From the NCBI GenBank assembly GCA_035540495.1, contig DATLGL010000058.1:1-25094 (forward strand): 25,094 nucleotides of DNA, written 5' to 3'. Position 1 is the first letter of the stretch. Each line of letters starts with the position of its first letter. Both the position numbers and the translations under genes were made by a program. The DNA is from DASVEG01 sp035540495 (GTDB lineage Bacteria; Actinomycetota; Acidimicrobiia; Acidimicrobiales; CADCTF01). A model generated the notes under the pieces. The model searched no databases, was not told where the DNA came from, and worked only from the letters and a program-made list of their open reading frames with translations. Of the stretch, positions 1 to 7,674 are shown one piece after another.

Positions 1-894
1 CCTCAACCGGCACCGCAGCCGGCCCCCGCACCGGCACCCGCGCCGACGACCGACGCCGCGGCGGCCGCCCGCTTGTTCGACCTCGTGTCGGCGTCTCGGG
101 CCGAGGCCGGTCTCACCGCGCCGGCCCGGCGCGACGATCTCGACCGCCTCGCGCTCGACCACGCGCACCGGATGGCCGCGCGCCGCGAGATCTTCCACAA
201 CGACGACCTGTTCACCCCGGCCACGAAGCAGCGCGTCGGTGCGAACCGCATCGGCGAGAACGTCGCGGTGAACACCTCGATCGACGACGCGCACCGCCGG
301 CTGATGGCGAGTCCGCGTCACCGGGCCAACCTGCTCGATCCCGGCTTCACCGTGATCGGCCTCGGTGTGGCACGCGACCGGAACGGCCGGCTGTTCGTCA
401 CCGAGGTGTTCATCGAACCGCGCACGTCCACCCGTCCCGCCGCGACCACCGGCGATCGCGCTTCGCGGGGTCGCCCCGGCACGGCCGGCGCACCAGCGAG
501 TGGCACCAGCGGTGATCGGATCGAACCAACGGCGGCACCGGCCGCACCGGCCGGTGAGCGCGGGGCGACGCCGACGACGGACGATCGCTTGGAGCGTTCG
601 CTCGCTGGGACGCCGGACGACGCGCCGCGCCCCACACGAGCGACCGGAACGACCGACGGCACCGAGCGGGCGCCGGCAGCCACTTCGGTTGCCGCGGTCG
701 CAGCGGTCGCGGCGATCGGTCTGGCGTTCGTCGTCGCCACCCTCCTCCTGCTCCTCCGCCGCACCGTGTTGCGAAATCGGACAAATCCGCAAAACCGGAA
801 GAGGACGCAGAAGGCTCGAAGCGGTACGGTTGAGCCGTGGCCAGCCCCGACGGCGTCGGTGGCGACGGTGACGGCGAATCTCGCGCGTCGCTGA
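1..894 (+). CDS. CAP/SCP-domain membrane-anchored protein, 5' partial
   Basis: The frame is open from base 1, so the true start lies outside the window; 297 residues are visible. They begin in a Pro/Ala-rich linker, then a CAP (SCP/PR-1) domain at about residues 25-140: FDLVSASRAEAGL, HRMAARREIFHNDD, GENVAVN and SPRHRANLLDPGFTVIGLGVA are the recognisable CAP blocks. A low-complexity Pro/Ala/Thr/Arg-rich segment of roughly 85 residues follows, then one hydrophobic span (about 225-250: AAVAAVAAIGLAFVVATLLLLL) and a basic tail. This suggests a surface domain held by a C-terminal membrane anchor. The biochemical role of bacterial CAP proteins is unsettled, so none is assigned. Its last 58 bases overlap the next gene, whose promoter therefore lies inside this one. 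Confidence 0.85.
   Translation, partial: PQPAPQPAPAPAPAPTTDAAAAARLFDLVSASRAEAGLTAPARRDDLDRLALDHAHRMAARREIFHNDDLFTPATKQRVGANRIGENVAVNTSIDDAHRRLMASPRHRANLLDPGFTVIGLGVARDRNGRLFVTEVFIEPRTSTRPAATTGDRASRGRPGTAGAPASGTSGDRIEPTAAPAAPAGERGATPTTDDRLERSLAGTPDDAPRPTRATGTTDGTERAPAATSVAAVAAVAAIGLAFVVATLLLLLRRTVLRNRTNPQNRKRTQKARSGTVEPWPAPTASVATVTANLARR
825..836 (+). promoter_or_regulatory. Putative leaderless -10 box for the PAS/EAL/kinase gene
   Basis: TACGGT at 825-830 is followed by six bases and then the GTG at 837. A TANNNT hexamer at this distance puts the transcript start at or next to the start codon. There is no Shine-Dalgarno sequence, which fits a leaderless message and supports the GTG choice although it lies inside the upstream gene. 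Confidence 0.5.
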
Positions 895-3800
895 TCGCCA
901 GCGTCTTCGACGTCGCCGCGTCCACCACGGACGGCATCTGCACCACCGACCGCGAGGGTCGCATCACCTTCGTGAACAAGTCCCTGGCGACGCTCGTAGG
1001 GATCGATGAAGACGAGGCGATCGGTCGGCCCGTCTTCGAGTTCCTCGTCGACGACGTCCGAGCGGAGTGGGACGATCTCGTGGCGCAACGGGCGCCGCTG
1101 CCGAACCTCGGCGAGCTCGAGCTACGGCGCATCGACGGCGGCACGGTCCCCGTCGTGCTGAGCATCTCGCCGCTCGGAGGAGACACGTTCGACGGCGTCC
1201 TCGCGGTCGTGCGCGACATGACGGAGGAACGGCGGCTCGCCGCCGAGCTCGCCGAGCGGGAAGCGAGCCTCTCCACGCTGCTCGCGAACGTGCCGGGGAT
1301 GGTCTACCGGTGCCTGCACCTCCCCGACTGGCCGATGCAGTTCGTCTCCGACGAGGCGACGAGGCTCATCGGGTGGACGCCGGCGGAGCTGATCGCCGAC
1401 CCGCACCTCTACGGCAGCCGCATCGTCGACGACGACCAACGAACCGTCGAAACGGCGATCGCCGCCGCGCTCGAGGGCAGCGACACCTTCGCCCTCCGCT
1501 ACCGGCTCCGCCATCGAGACGGCTCGATCCGGTGGGTGTGGGAGCGCGGCCGGATCACTCGGCGCGCGACCGACGCCGAGCCCGGCGTCCTCGAGGGACT
1601 CGTCATCGACATCACGCGGCAGGTCGACAGCTCACGCGCGCTCGCCGAGTCGGAGGAGCGCTACCGCGCGCTCATCGAGTCGCTGCCGGGCGGGGTCCTG
1701 GTGTCCCGCCACGGCCGGGTCGTGTTCCACAACGCGACGGCAGCCCGGCTGCTGGGCGTCGGCGAAGACGACCTTCTCGGACGTGAGGTGCTGCCGCTGA
1801 TCCATCCCGCCGACCAGGGGCAGGCCAACGAGATCGCCCAGCTGACCGAGACGCTGCGCGTGCGAGCCCCGATCGCGCGCTACCGCCTCGTCGCGCCCGG
1901 TGCTGCCGGCGAGGTCGCTGCGCTGTCGACGCCCACGACGTACGGCGGGGAGCCGGCGAGCCAGACGTTCTTCTGGGACGTCAGCGCGGAGCGGCGCGTG
2001 GCTGCGCTGCAGGCCGCCCAGGACCGCACGCTCGACCTACTGGCCGCGGGCGAGTCGCTCGAGGTCGTGCTCGAGGGGATCGTGACGTCGATCGAGGCCG
2101 TCGTTCCCGGCCGTGTCGCCGCGATCACGCTGGCCGAGCACGGAAGGATCGTGACCGTCGTCGGCTCGTCGCTTCCCGAGGGGTTCGCCGCCGCGCTCGC
2201 GTCGAAGCTGGACGAGAGCTCGATCGACGCAGTGCCGTGCGGACTCGCGCTCCGAACGGGTCAGGCCGTGATCGTCGAAGACCTCGCCGAGGGCGACTGG
2301 CTGCCGGAGCTGAAGGACGTCTTCGCCCGCGCCGGGCTGAGGTCGTGCTGGACGATGCCGATCTCCACCCAGGGCGAGCCTCCCACCGCCACGATCGCGC
2401 TGCTCGCCGGCTCGATCAGCGCACCGACGCCGGAGGAGGAGGTCGTTCACGATCACTTCCGGCGCCTCGTGGCCATCGCCCTCGAGCACGACCGCGCGAG
2501 GCGGCGCGCTGATGCCCAGCTCGGCGTCGACGCGCTGACGGGGCTCCTCTCGCGCACCGCTGCGCTCGAGCTCATCGACCAGAGACTGTCGCTGCGACGC
2601 GAGCGCAACGTAGACGTCGTCCTGCCGCCGGTGGCGGTGCTGATGGTGGGTCTCGACGACTTCGCCACGCTCACCGACGCGCTGGGCGAGGCCGCGACCG
2701 ACGAGATCCTCAAGGCGGTCGCGGTGCTCCTCGAGCAGGCGACGAACGACAACGACATCGTGGCCCGCTTCGCTCCGACCACGTTCCTCGTCGCCACTGA
2801 CACCGCGGATGAACACGAGCTCGACGAGCGGGCGGCTCGTCTCCAGCAGTCGCTCGCGGCACCGTTCCGCGCCGGCAGCGCCGAGGTGTTCCTCACCGCC
2901 AGCATCGGCGCGGCCGCCAGCGTGTCGGGCGAGGGGAACGCGGCGAGCCTGGTCGCGAGCGCCGACGCCGCGCTGTACCACTCGATGCGGAGTGGACCCG
3001 GCGGGCAGCTCCGCTTCGACGAGCGGCTGCGCCAGCAGGCGTCGCGACGCATGCTGCTCGAGCCGGCACTGGCCAGAGCTCTCGACGCAGCCGAGTTCCG
3101 CGTGCACTACCAGCCACAGATCGATCTCCGGTCGGGTGTCGTGGTGGGGCTCGAAGCGCTCGTGCGCTGGCTCCACCCCGAGCACGGCCTCGTCGCACCC
3201 GACGACTTCATCCCCCTCGCCGAACGCAACGGGCTCATCGTGCCGATCGGGTCGTGGGTGCTGCAGGAGTCGTGTCGACAGGCGGCGGTGTGGCGCGACC
3301 TGCGGCCGGAGAGGCCGCCTTTCGTGTCGGTGAACCTGTCGGCGCGCCAGCTGTCGGACCCCGCGCTCGTCGACCGGGTGCGAGCCGCGGTCGAGGCGGT
3401 CGATCTCGACCCCGCGCTCCTGCGCCTGGAGATCACCGAGACCGCGGTGATGACCGATCCCGCGTCGGCGACCGTCATCCTGCGCGAACTGCGGGCGATC
3501 GGGGTGCACCTCTCGATCGACGACTTCGGCACCGGCTACTCGTCGCTCGTCTACCTCAAGCGGTTCCCGGTCGACGAGCTGAAGATCGACCGCGTGTTCG
3601 TCGACGGCGTCGGCTCGCGCGCCGACGACACCGCGATCGTCGCCGGCGTCACGAGCCTCGCGAGGAGCCTCGGCCTGACCTCGCTCGCCGAAGGCGTCGA
3701 GCACATCGAGCAGGCCGAGGAGCTCGCGCGCCTCGGCTGCGACGTCGCCCAGGGCTACTACTGGTCGCCGCCGATGCCGGCCGACGACGTCACGTCGCTG

Positions 3801-4514
3801 ATCGTCACCGGCACCGCCCCGATCACCGTCGACCACGACGACCACGAGGCCGCACCCGAGGGAGGTGACGAGGTGCTCGTGGCGCTGGTGCACGAGCTGC
3901 GTGGCCCGCTCACCGTCGTGCAGGGCTACGGCGAGCTCCTCGAGGCCGATGTGCCGCCGGCGGCTGCGGTGCCCGCGCTGAAGCGCAACGTCGACCGGAT
4001 GGCGGCGATCCTCCAGTCGATCGACGACGTCAACTCGCTCGAGCGCGGCGCGCTCGCGCTGCGTCTCGGCGACGAGAAGCTGGGGTCGGTGGTGCGTGGC
4101 GTCATCGAGGGCTTCGCGGCCTCGCGTCCGAAGGCGAAGATCGTGCTCGAGTGCGATCCTCCCGATCTCGACTCGCTCGCCACGCGCATCGACCGGGTGC
4201 GCATCGAGCAGGTGCTCTGGAACCTGGTCGCGAACGCGCTCCGGTACGGGCCGGCCGAAGGCCCGGTGGTGATCCGCATCACCCGCGACGACGACACGAT
4301 CTCCTGCGCGGTCATCGACCAGGGCCCGGGGCTGCCGCCGGAGGAGGCGCCCCGCCTGTTCCGGAAGTTCGCCCGCGGCGACCGGCGCATCGCGGGCAGC
4401 GGCCTCGGGCTCTACCTGGCTCGGGGCATCGCCCGCGCCCACGGCGGCGACGTCACCTACGAGCGCGCCTCGGAGGGCGGGGCCGAGTTCCGGCTCAGCT
4501 TGCCGTTGCGGTGA
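837..4514 (+). CDS. PAS-PAS-PAS-GAF-GGDEF(degenerate)-EAL-histidine kinase fusion
   Basis: A 1225-residue soluble sensor with no membrane span. In order: PAS at about 18-130, PAS 145-260, PAS 272-385, GAF 395-550, a GGDEF-like domain 565-720, EAL 738-985, HisKA 1010-1075 and HATPase_c 1115-1225. The GGDEF signature is replaced by APTTF (about 645-649), so diguanylate cyclase activity is unlikely. The EAL domain keeps EALVRW (772), NLSARQ, EITET, DDFGTGY (895), LKID, AEGVE and the late QGY, so c-di-GMP phosphodiesterase activity is plausible. The kinase keeps the H box HELRGP with His1019, NLVANALRYGP, DQGPGLP and GSGLGLYLARG. One chain may thus couple c-di-GMP breakdown to phosphotransfer. 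The convergent regulator next door, sharing 20 bp at the 3' ends, is the obvious candidate partner (inference). The GTG start is supported by a TACGGT box six bases upstream. Confidence 0.9.
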   Translation: MASPDGVGGDGDGESRASLIASVFDVAASTTDGICTTDREGRITFVNKSLATLVGIDEDEAIGRPVFEFLVDDVRAEWDDLVAQRAPLPNLGELELRRIDGGTVPVVLSISPLGGDTFDGVLAVVRDMTEERRLAAELAEREASLSTLLANVPGMVYRCLHLPDWPMQFVSDEATRLIGWTPAELIADPHLYGSRIVDDDQRTVETAIAAALEGSDTFALRYRLRHRDGSIRWVWERGRITRRATDAEPGVLEGLVIDITRQVDSSRALAESEERYRALIESLPGGVLVSRHGRVVFHNATAARLLGVGEDDLLGREVLPLIHPADQGQANEIAQLTETLRVRAPIARYRLVAPGAAGEVAALSTPTTYGGEPASQTFFWDVSAERRVAALQAAQDRTLDLLAAGESLEVVLEGIVTSIEAVVPGRVAAITLAEHGRIVTVVGSSLPEGFAAALASKLDESSIDAVPCGLALRTGQAVIVEDLAEGDWLPELKDVFARAGLRSCWTMPISTQGEPPTATIALLAGSISAPTPEEEVVHDHFRRLVAIALEHDRARRRADAQLGVDALTGLLSRTAALELIDQRLSLRRERNVDVVLPPVAVLMVGLDDFATLTDALGEAATDEILKAVAVLLEQATNDNDIVARFAPTTFLVATDTADEHELDERAARLQQSLAAPFRAGSAEVFLTASIGAAASVSGEGNAASLVASADAALYHSMRSGPGGQLRFDERLRQQASRRMLLEPALARALDAAEFRVHYQPQIDLRSGVVVGLEALVRWLHPEHGLVAPDDFIPLAERNGLIVPIGSWVLQESCRQAAVWRDLRPERPPFVSVNLSARQLSDPALVDRVRAAVEAVDLDPALLRLEITETAVMTDPASATVILRELRAIGVHLSIDDFGTGYSSLVYLKRFPVDELKIDRVFVDGVGSRADDTAIVAGVTSLARSLGLTSLAEGVEHIEQAEELARLGCDVAQGYYWSPPMPADDVTSLIVTGTAPITVDHDDHEAAPEGGDEVLVALVHELRGPLTVVQGYGELLEADVPPAAAVPALKRNVDRMAAILQSIDDVNSLERGALALRLGDEKLGSVVRGVIEGFAASRPKAKIVLECDPPDLDSLATRIDRVRIEQVLWNLVANALRYGPAEGPVVIRITRDDDTISCAVIDQGPGLPPEEAPRLFRKFARGDRRIAGSGLGLYLARGIARAHGGDVTYERASEGGAEFRLSLPLR

Positions 4515-5238
4515 CGGCGCGGCGGGCGAAGCGGTAGCCGACCCCTCGCACCGTCTCGATCCACCGAACGCTGCCGGCGTCGCTGGTGCCGTCGAGCTCG
4601 ATCTTGGCTCTCACCCGGCGGACGTGCTCGGTGACCGTGTTCGCCTGCTGCCACTGCGACGACGACTGCCAGACCTCGCGAAGGAGCTGGTGCCGGGTGT
4701 AGACGCGACCCGGGTGCGAGGCGAAGAAGGCGAGGAGGTCGAACTCCATCGCCGTCATCGGAACGGGCTCGCCCCGCACGGTGACCTCCCGCGCGAGCAG
4801 GTCGATCGCCAGGCCGTCGAACACGATCGTCGAGCCCGAGCCCGGGGTCGCCCCGGATCGACGCAGGAGCGCGTGGACCCGGGCGACGAGCTCACGGGGC
4901 GAGTACGGCTTGGTGACGTAGTCGTCCGCGCCGAGTTGCAGCCCGCGCACCCGGTTCTCCTCGCTGCCGAGGCCCGAGAGGATGAGGATGGGGACGGTGG
5001 CCGAGCGCTGACGGATGTTCTGGAGCACTTCGAGGCCGGTGATCGCCGGCATCACCATGTCGAGGATCACGAGGTCGGGGAGCTCGCCCGCGATGGCCTC
5101 GAAGGCCTCCATGGCGCTCGACGCCTGGACGACCTCGAAGCCGTCGGCCTCGAGGACGACCGTCGCCATCTCCCGCAGGTCGTGGTCGTCATCGATGATC
5201 AGGATCCGGCCCGACGACCGAACGAACGACATGTCCAT
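4495..5238 (-). CDS. OmpR/PhoB-type response regulator
   Basis: The 247-residue protein has a receiver domain at about 10-125: acidic cluster Asp16-Asp17-Asp18, phosphoacceptor Asp60 in VILDMVMP, switch Ser88 in LILSGL and Lys110 in VTKPY. A winged-helix trans_reg_C domain (about 140-240) follows, with EFDLLAFFASHPGRVYTRHQLL and the closing VRWIETVRGVGYRF. It should act as a phosphorylation-controlled DNA-binding transcription factor. It is convergent with the EAL-histidine kinase gene, sharing 20 bp at the 3' ends, and lies 49 bp before the start side of nothing else on its strand, with the hybrid kinase gene upstream (stop at 5288). Either kinase could be its donor. The start could be the ATG at 5238 or the in-frame ATG at 5232; no strong ribosome site separates them. 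Confidence 0.92.
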   Translation of the reverse strand: MDMSFVRSSGRILIIDDDHDLREMATVVLEADGFEVVQASSAMEAFEAIAGELPDLVILDMVMPAITGLEVLQNIRQRSATVPILILSGLGSEENRVRGLQLGADDYVTKPYSPRELVARVHALLRRSGATPGSGSTIVFDGLAIDLLAREVTVRGEPVPMTAMEFDLLAFFASHPGRVYTRHQLLREVWQSSSQWQQANTVTEHVRRVRAKIELDGTSDAGSVRWIETVRGVGYRFARRAVTATAS

Positions 5239-5287
5239 CTTTCGGCCTGTTCGGCCCGAGAACTGAGCATCTTCTGGCTGCCGAGGG

Positions 5288-7450
5288 TTACGTCCGTTTT
5301 GTCGGGTTCCTCGACCGAGCGCCCGCGCGCGGCTGTGCCGTCGTCACGTCGAGCACGGTCGAAGCGAGGTCGTCGAGGGCGAACGGCTTGGCCAGGAACG
5401 CGTCCGGATCGACCGCGAGCGGCTGGTCGGCGTAGCCCGACATCAGCACGACGCAGAGCGCCTTCCACTTCTTCTTGAGCTTCGCCGCGAGCTCGTCGCC
5501 TCGGACACCGCCGAGCACGACGTCGCTCACGAGGACGTCGATCGGCTCGCGCTCCGCGTCGGCCTTCGTCATGGCCTCCTCGGCCGACGCCGCTTCGACC
5601 ACGTCATGGCCGGCTTCCTCGAGCGCAGCGCGAGCGAGGCTCCGCACGGGCGCTTCGTCGTCGACGAGCAGCACACGTACCGGGCGAGTCGGCACGCGGC
5701 CGGAACGGCGCCGGCGCCGCGTCGCGGCGGGCATCGGCTCCGCGCTCTTCGGGTCGACCTCGGGGAACCACACACGGAACGTCGTCCCTCGTCCGACCTC
5801 GCTCTCGACGGTGGCGTGGCCGCCCGCACTGGTGGCGGTGCCGTAGACGAGCGCGAGGCCGAGGCCGGTGCCCTTGCCGCGTCCCTTGGTCGAGAAGAAC
5901 GGGTCGAAGCAGTGCTCGACGACCTCCTTCGGCATGCCGGTGCCGGTGTCGGCCACGGTGAGCACGACGTAGCGCCCCGCGGTGACCCCGGCCAGCGCCG
6001 CGCCTCGGGGACGCATCTCGATCGTCCTGCACTCGACCATGATCCGGCCGCCGCTCGCCGCGCCATCGGCTCGCGCCGCGACCGCGTCCCGAGCGTTGAT
6101 GACGAGGTTCATGACGGCCTGGTCGAGATCGCCGGGATCGACCCGCACGTGGCCCGCCGTCCCCGCGACGACGCGGAGCTCGGCGCCGTCGCCGACGAGG
6201 CGATGCAGCACCGGCTCGAGCTCGCGCACACGGTCGTGCAGGTCGAGCACCTCGGGCTCGGTGCGCTGACGACGTCCGATCGCGAGCAGCTGCTTCGTGA
6301 GGTCCGCGGCCCGCTCGCTCGCGATGCGGATGGCGTCGGCGTCCTCGCGGCGGCCGTCGCCCTCGGGAAGCGTCTTCAACAAGACCTCGCTGTGACCGCG
6401 CACGACCGTCAGGAGGTTGTTGAAGTCGTGGGCGATCCCGCCGGCGAGTCGTGCCATCGCTTCCAGCCGCTGGGCCTGGCGGATGTGCTGCTCGAGCTGC
6501 TGGCGTTCCGTGACGTCGTTCAGGAGGACGAGGACGCCCTCGACGTTGCCTTCCCTGTCGGTGAACGGCGCGGCGGAGATCACGACGTCAGCCGGACGCG
6601 CCCCATCGCGTTCGAGCACGACCGCGACTCCCTCGACGCGATGCCCCTCTGCTGCCGTAGCGACCGAGGAGACCGCGGACTCCGGCAGGTCGACGGTTCC
6701 TTCCTGACCGGGGAGCCATCGGGGCCAACCGAGGAGCGACGCCGCGACGCGGTTCCACCGCAGCACCCGCCCGTCGACGTCGGCTTCGATCATCCCGACC
6801 GGCGCGGCCTCGACCATCGTGCGGATGCGGTGCTCGTTCTCCTCGGCCGCCTCCCGGACGAGGCGGTCGGCCTCGTCGAAACGTTCACGTTCGACGGCCC
6901 AGGCGAAGCGGTCGACGACGCGCCCTACGAGTCGGAGGTCGTCTGCGGTGAAGGCGCCGGGGCGGCGCGATGCGATGGCCAGCACGCCGCGCACGTCGCC
7001 GTCGACGAGGAGCGGCGTGCCGAGGAACGACCGCACCACCGGACGCAACGCCTCGAGATCCACGTCCGACGGTGAGACGTCGTTCGCGAGGAGCGGCGCA
7101 CCCGTCGCGGCGACGCGGCCGGGAAGTCCCGCCCCCATCGCGAGGTCGGCGGGGGCGGAGACGAAGGCATCGAGGCCGATCTGGGCCCGCACGGTGAGCC
7201 GCGTGCCGGTGTCGTCCGTGACGAGCAGCGTCGCCACATCGGCGTCGAGAGCACGGGTCGCCCGTCCGAGGAGCTCTCGGAACAACTCGTCGGGAGCGAG
7301 CCTCGCCAGCGCCGGGTCGGTCACCGATGACAGGGCCTCGAGGGTCTGCTCGGTCGCGCGGCGCGACCGGCGCACCTGGCTGACGATCACGACGGCGGAC
7401 ACGACCACCGCCACGACGACGGCTGCGTGTGCCAGCAGCCAGACCACCAT
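5288..7450 (-). CDS. Membrane-anchored hybrid sensor histidine kinase (GAF-PAS-HisKA-HATPase-REC)
   Basis: With the ATG at 7450 this is 720 residues. It opens directly with a hydrophobic span (MVVWLLAHAAVVVAVVVSAVVIV, broken by one His), then a GAF domain (about 50-195), a PAS domain (about 215-325), HisKA with LAGGIAHDFNNLL (His341), HATPase_c (NLVINARDAV, DTGTGMPKE, KGTGLGLALV) and a C-terminal receiver with Asp643 in VLVSDVVLGG and Lys in FLAKPF. This is the usual order for hybrid kinases that pass phosphate to an internal receiver. A GTG at 7489 would add 13 residues, but it lies inside a perfect inverted repeat, whereas the ATG has TACGCT seven bases upstream, so I prefer the ATG. It is transcribed divergently from the cyclase gene and precedes the response regulator by 49 bp, so the two may be co-transcribed. 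Confidence 0.9.
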   Translation of the reverse strand: MVVWLLAHAAVVVAVVVSAVVIVSQVRRSRRATEQTLEALSSVTDPALARLAPDELFRELLGRATRALDADVATLLVTDDTGTRLTVRAQIGLDAFVSAPADLAMGAGLPGRVAATGAPLLANDVSPSDVDLEALRPVVRSFLGTPLLVDGDVRGVLAIASRRPGAFTADDLRLVGRVVDRFAWAVERERFDEADRLVREAAEENEHRIRTMVEAAPVGMIEADVDGRVLRWNRVAASLLGWPRWLPGQEGTVDLPESAVSSVATAAEGHRVEGVAVVLERDGARPADVVISAAPFTDREGNVEGVLVLLNDVTERQQLEQHIRQAQRLEAMARLAGGIAHDFNNLLTVVRGHSEVLLKTLPEGDGRREDADAIRIASERAADLTKQLLAIGRRQRTEPEVLDLHDRVRELEPVLHRLVGDGAELRVVAGTAGHVRVDPGDLDQAVMNLVINARDAVAARADGAASGGRIMVECRTIEMRPRGAALAGVTAGRYVVLTVADTGTGMPKEVVEHCFDPFFSTKGRGKGTGLGLALVYGTATSAGGHATVESEVGRGTTFRVWFPEVDPKSAEPMPAATRRRRRSGRVPTRPVRVLLVDDEAPVRSLARAALEEAGHDVVEAASAEEAMTKADAEREPIDVLVSDVVLGGVRGDELAAKLKKKWKALCVVLMSGYADQPLAVDPDAFLAKPFALDDLASTVLDVTTAQPRAGARSRNPTKRT

Positions 7451-7463
7451 GGGCAGAAGCGTA
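7451..7463 (-). promoter_or_regulatory. Putative leaderless -10 box for the hybrid kinase
   Basis: On the minus strand TACGCT (7463-7458) precedes the ATG at 7450 by seven bases. A large inverted repeat begins two bases upstream and would cover the -35 region. Confidence 0.4.
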
Positions 7464-7464
7464 T

Positions 7465-7508
7465 GGCCGGCCGCTCGGTCCACCGCCACCAGGGCCGAGC
7501 GGCCGGCC
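7465..7508. repeat. 14-bp perfect inverted repeat in the divergent promoter region
   Basis: GGCCGGCCGCTCGG (7465-7478) is exactly mirrored by CCGAGCGGCCGGCC (7495-7508) with a 16-base loop; the inner bases allow one or two further pairs. It sits just upstream of the hybrid kinase -10 box and in the 224-bp gap to the divergent cyclase gene. It could be an operator or an RNA hairpin; without a T-run it does not look like an ordinary terminator. Confidence 0.75.
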
Positions 7509-7674
7509 TACTCGCGTTGCCGCCTCACCGCTGAGCGACACGATGCGGCGGCCACCCCACCGTGCACCCACGTGTTCCCCAACTCGCACCCAACAGCCGT
7601 CCAGACCGGGCGGCGGCGGCCAGCCGGGCGCACGACGAGTTGCGGCGCCGGCCCTGGTGCAGTGAGCTTCGGAC

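Noticed and set aside
2037..4442. 801-codon open frame on the minus strand
   Set aside because: It is antisense to the PAS-EAL-kinase gene, is Arg/His/Val-rich without any domain, and is explained by the GC codon bias of the real gene.
7451..7489. GTG start at 7489 for the hybrid kinase
   Set aside because: It lies within the inverted repeat loop, while the ATG at 7450 has a -10-like hexamer at the standard distance and starts directly with the membrane span.
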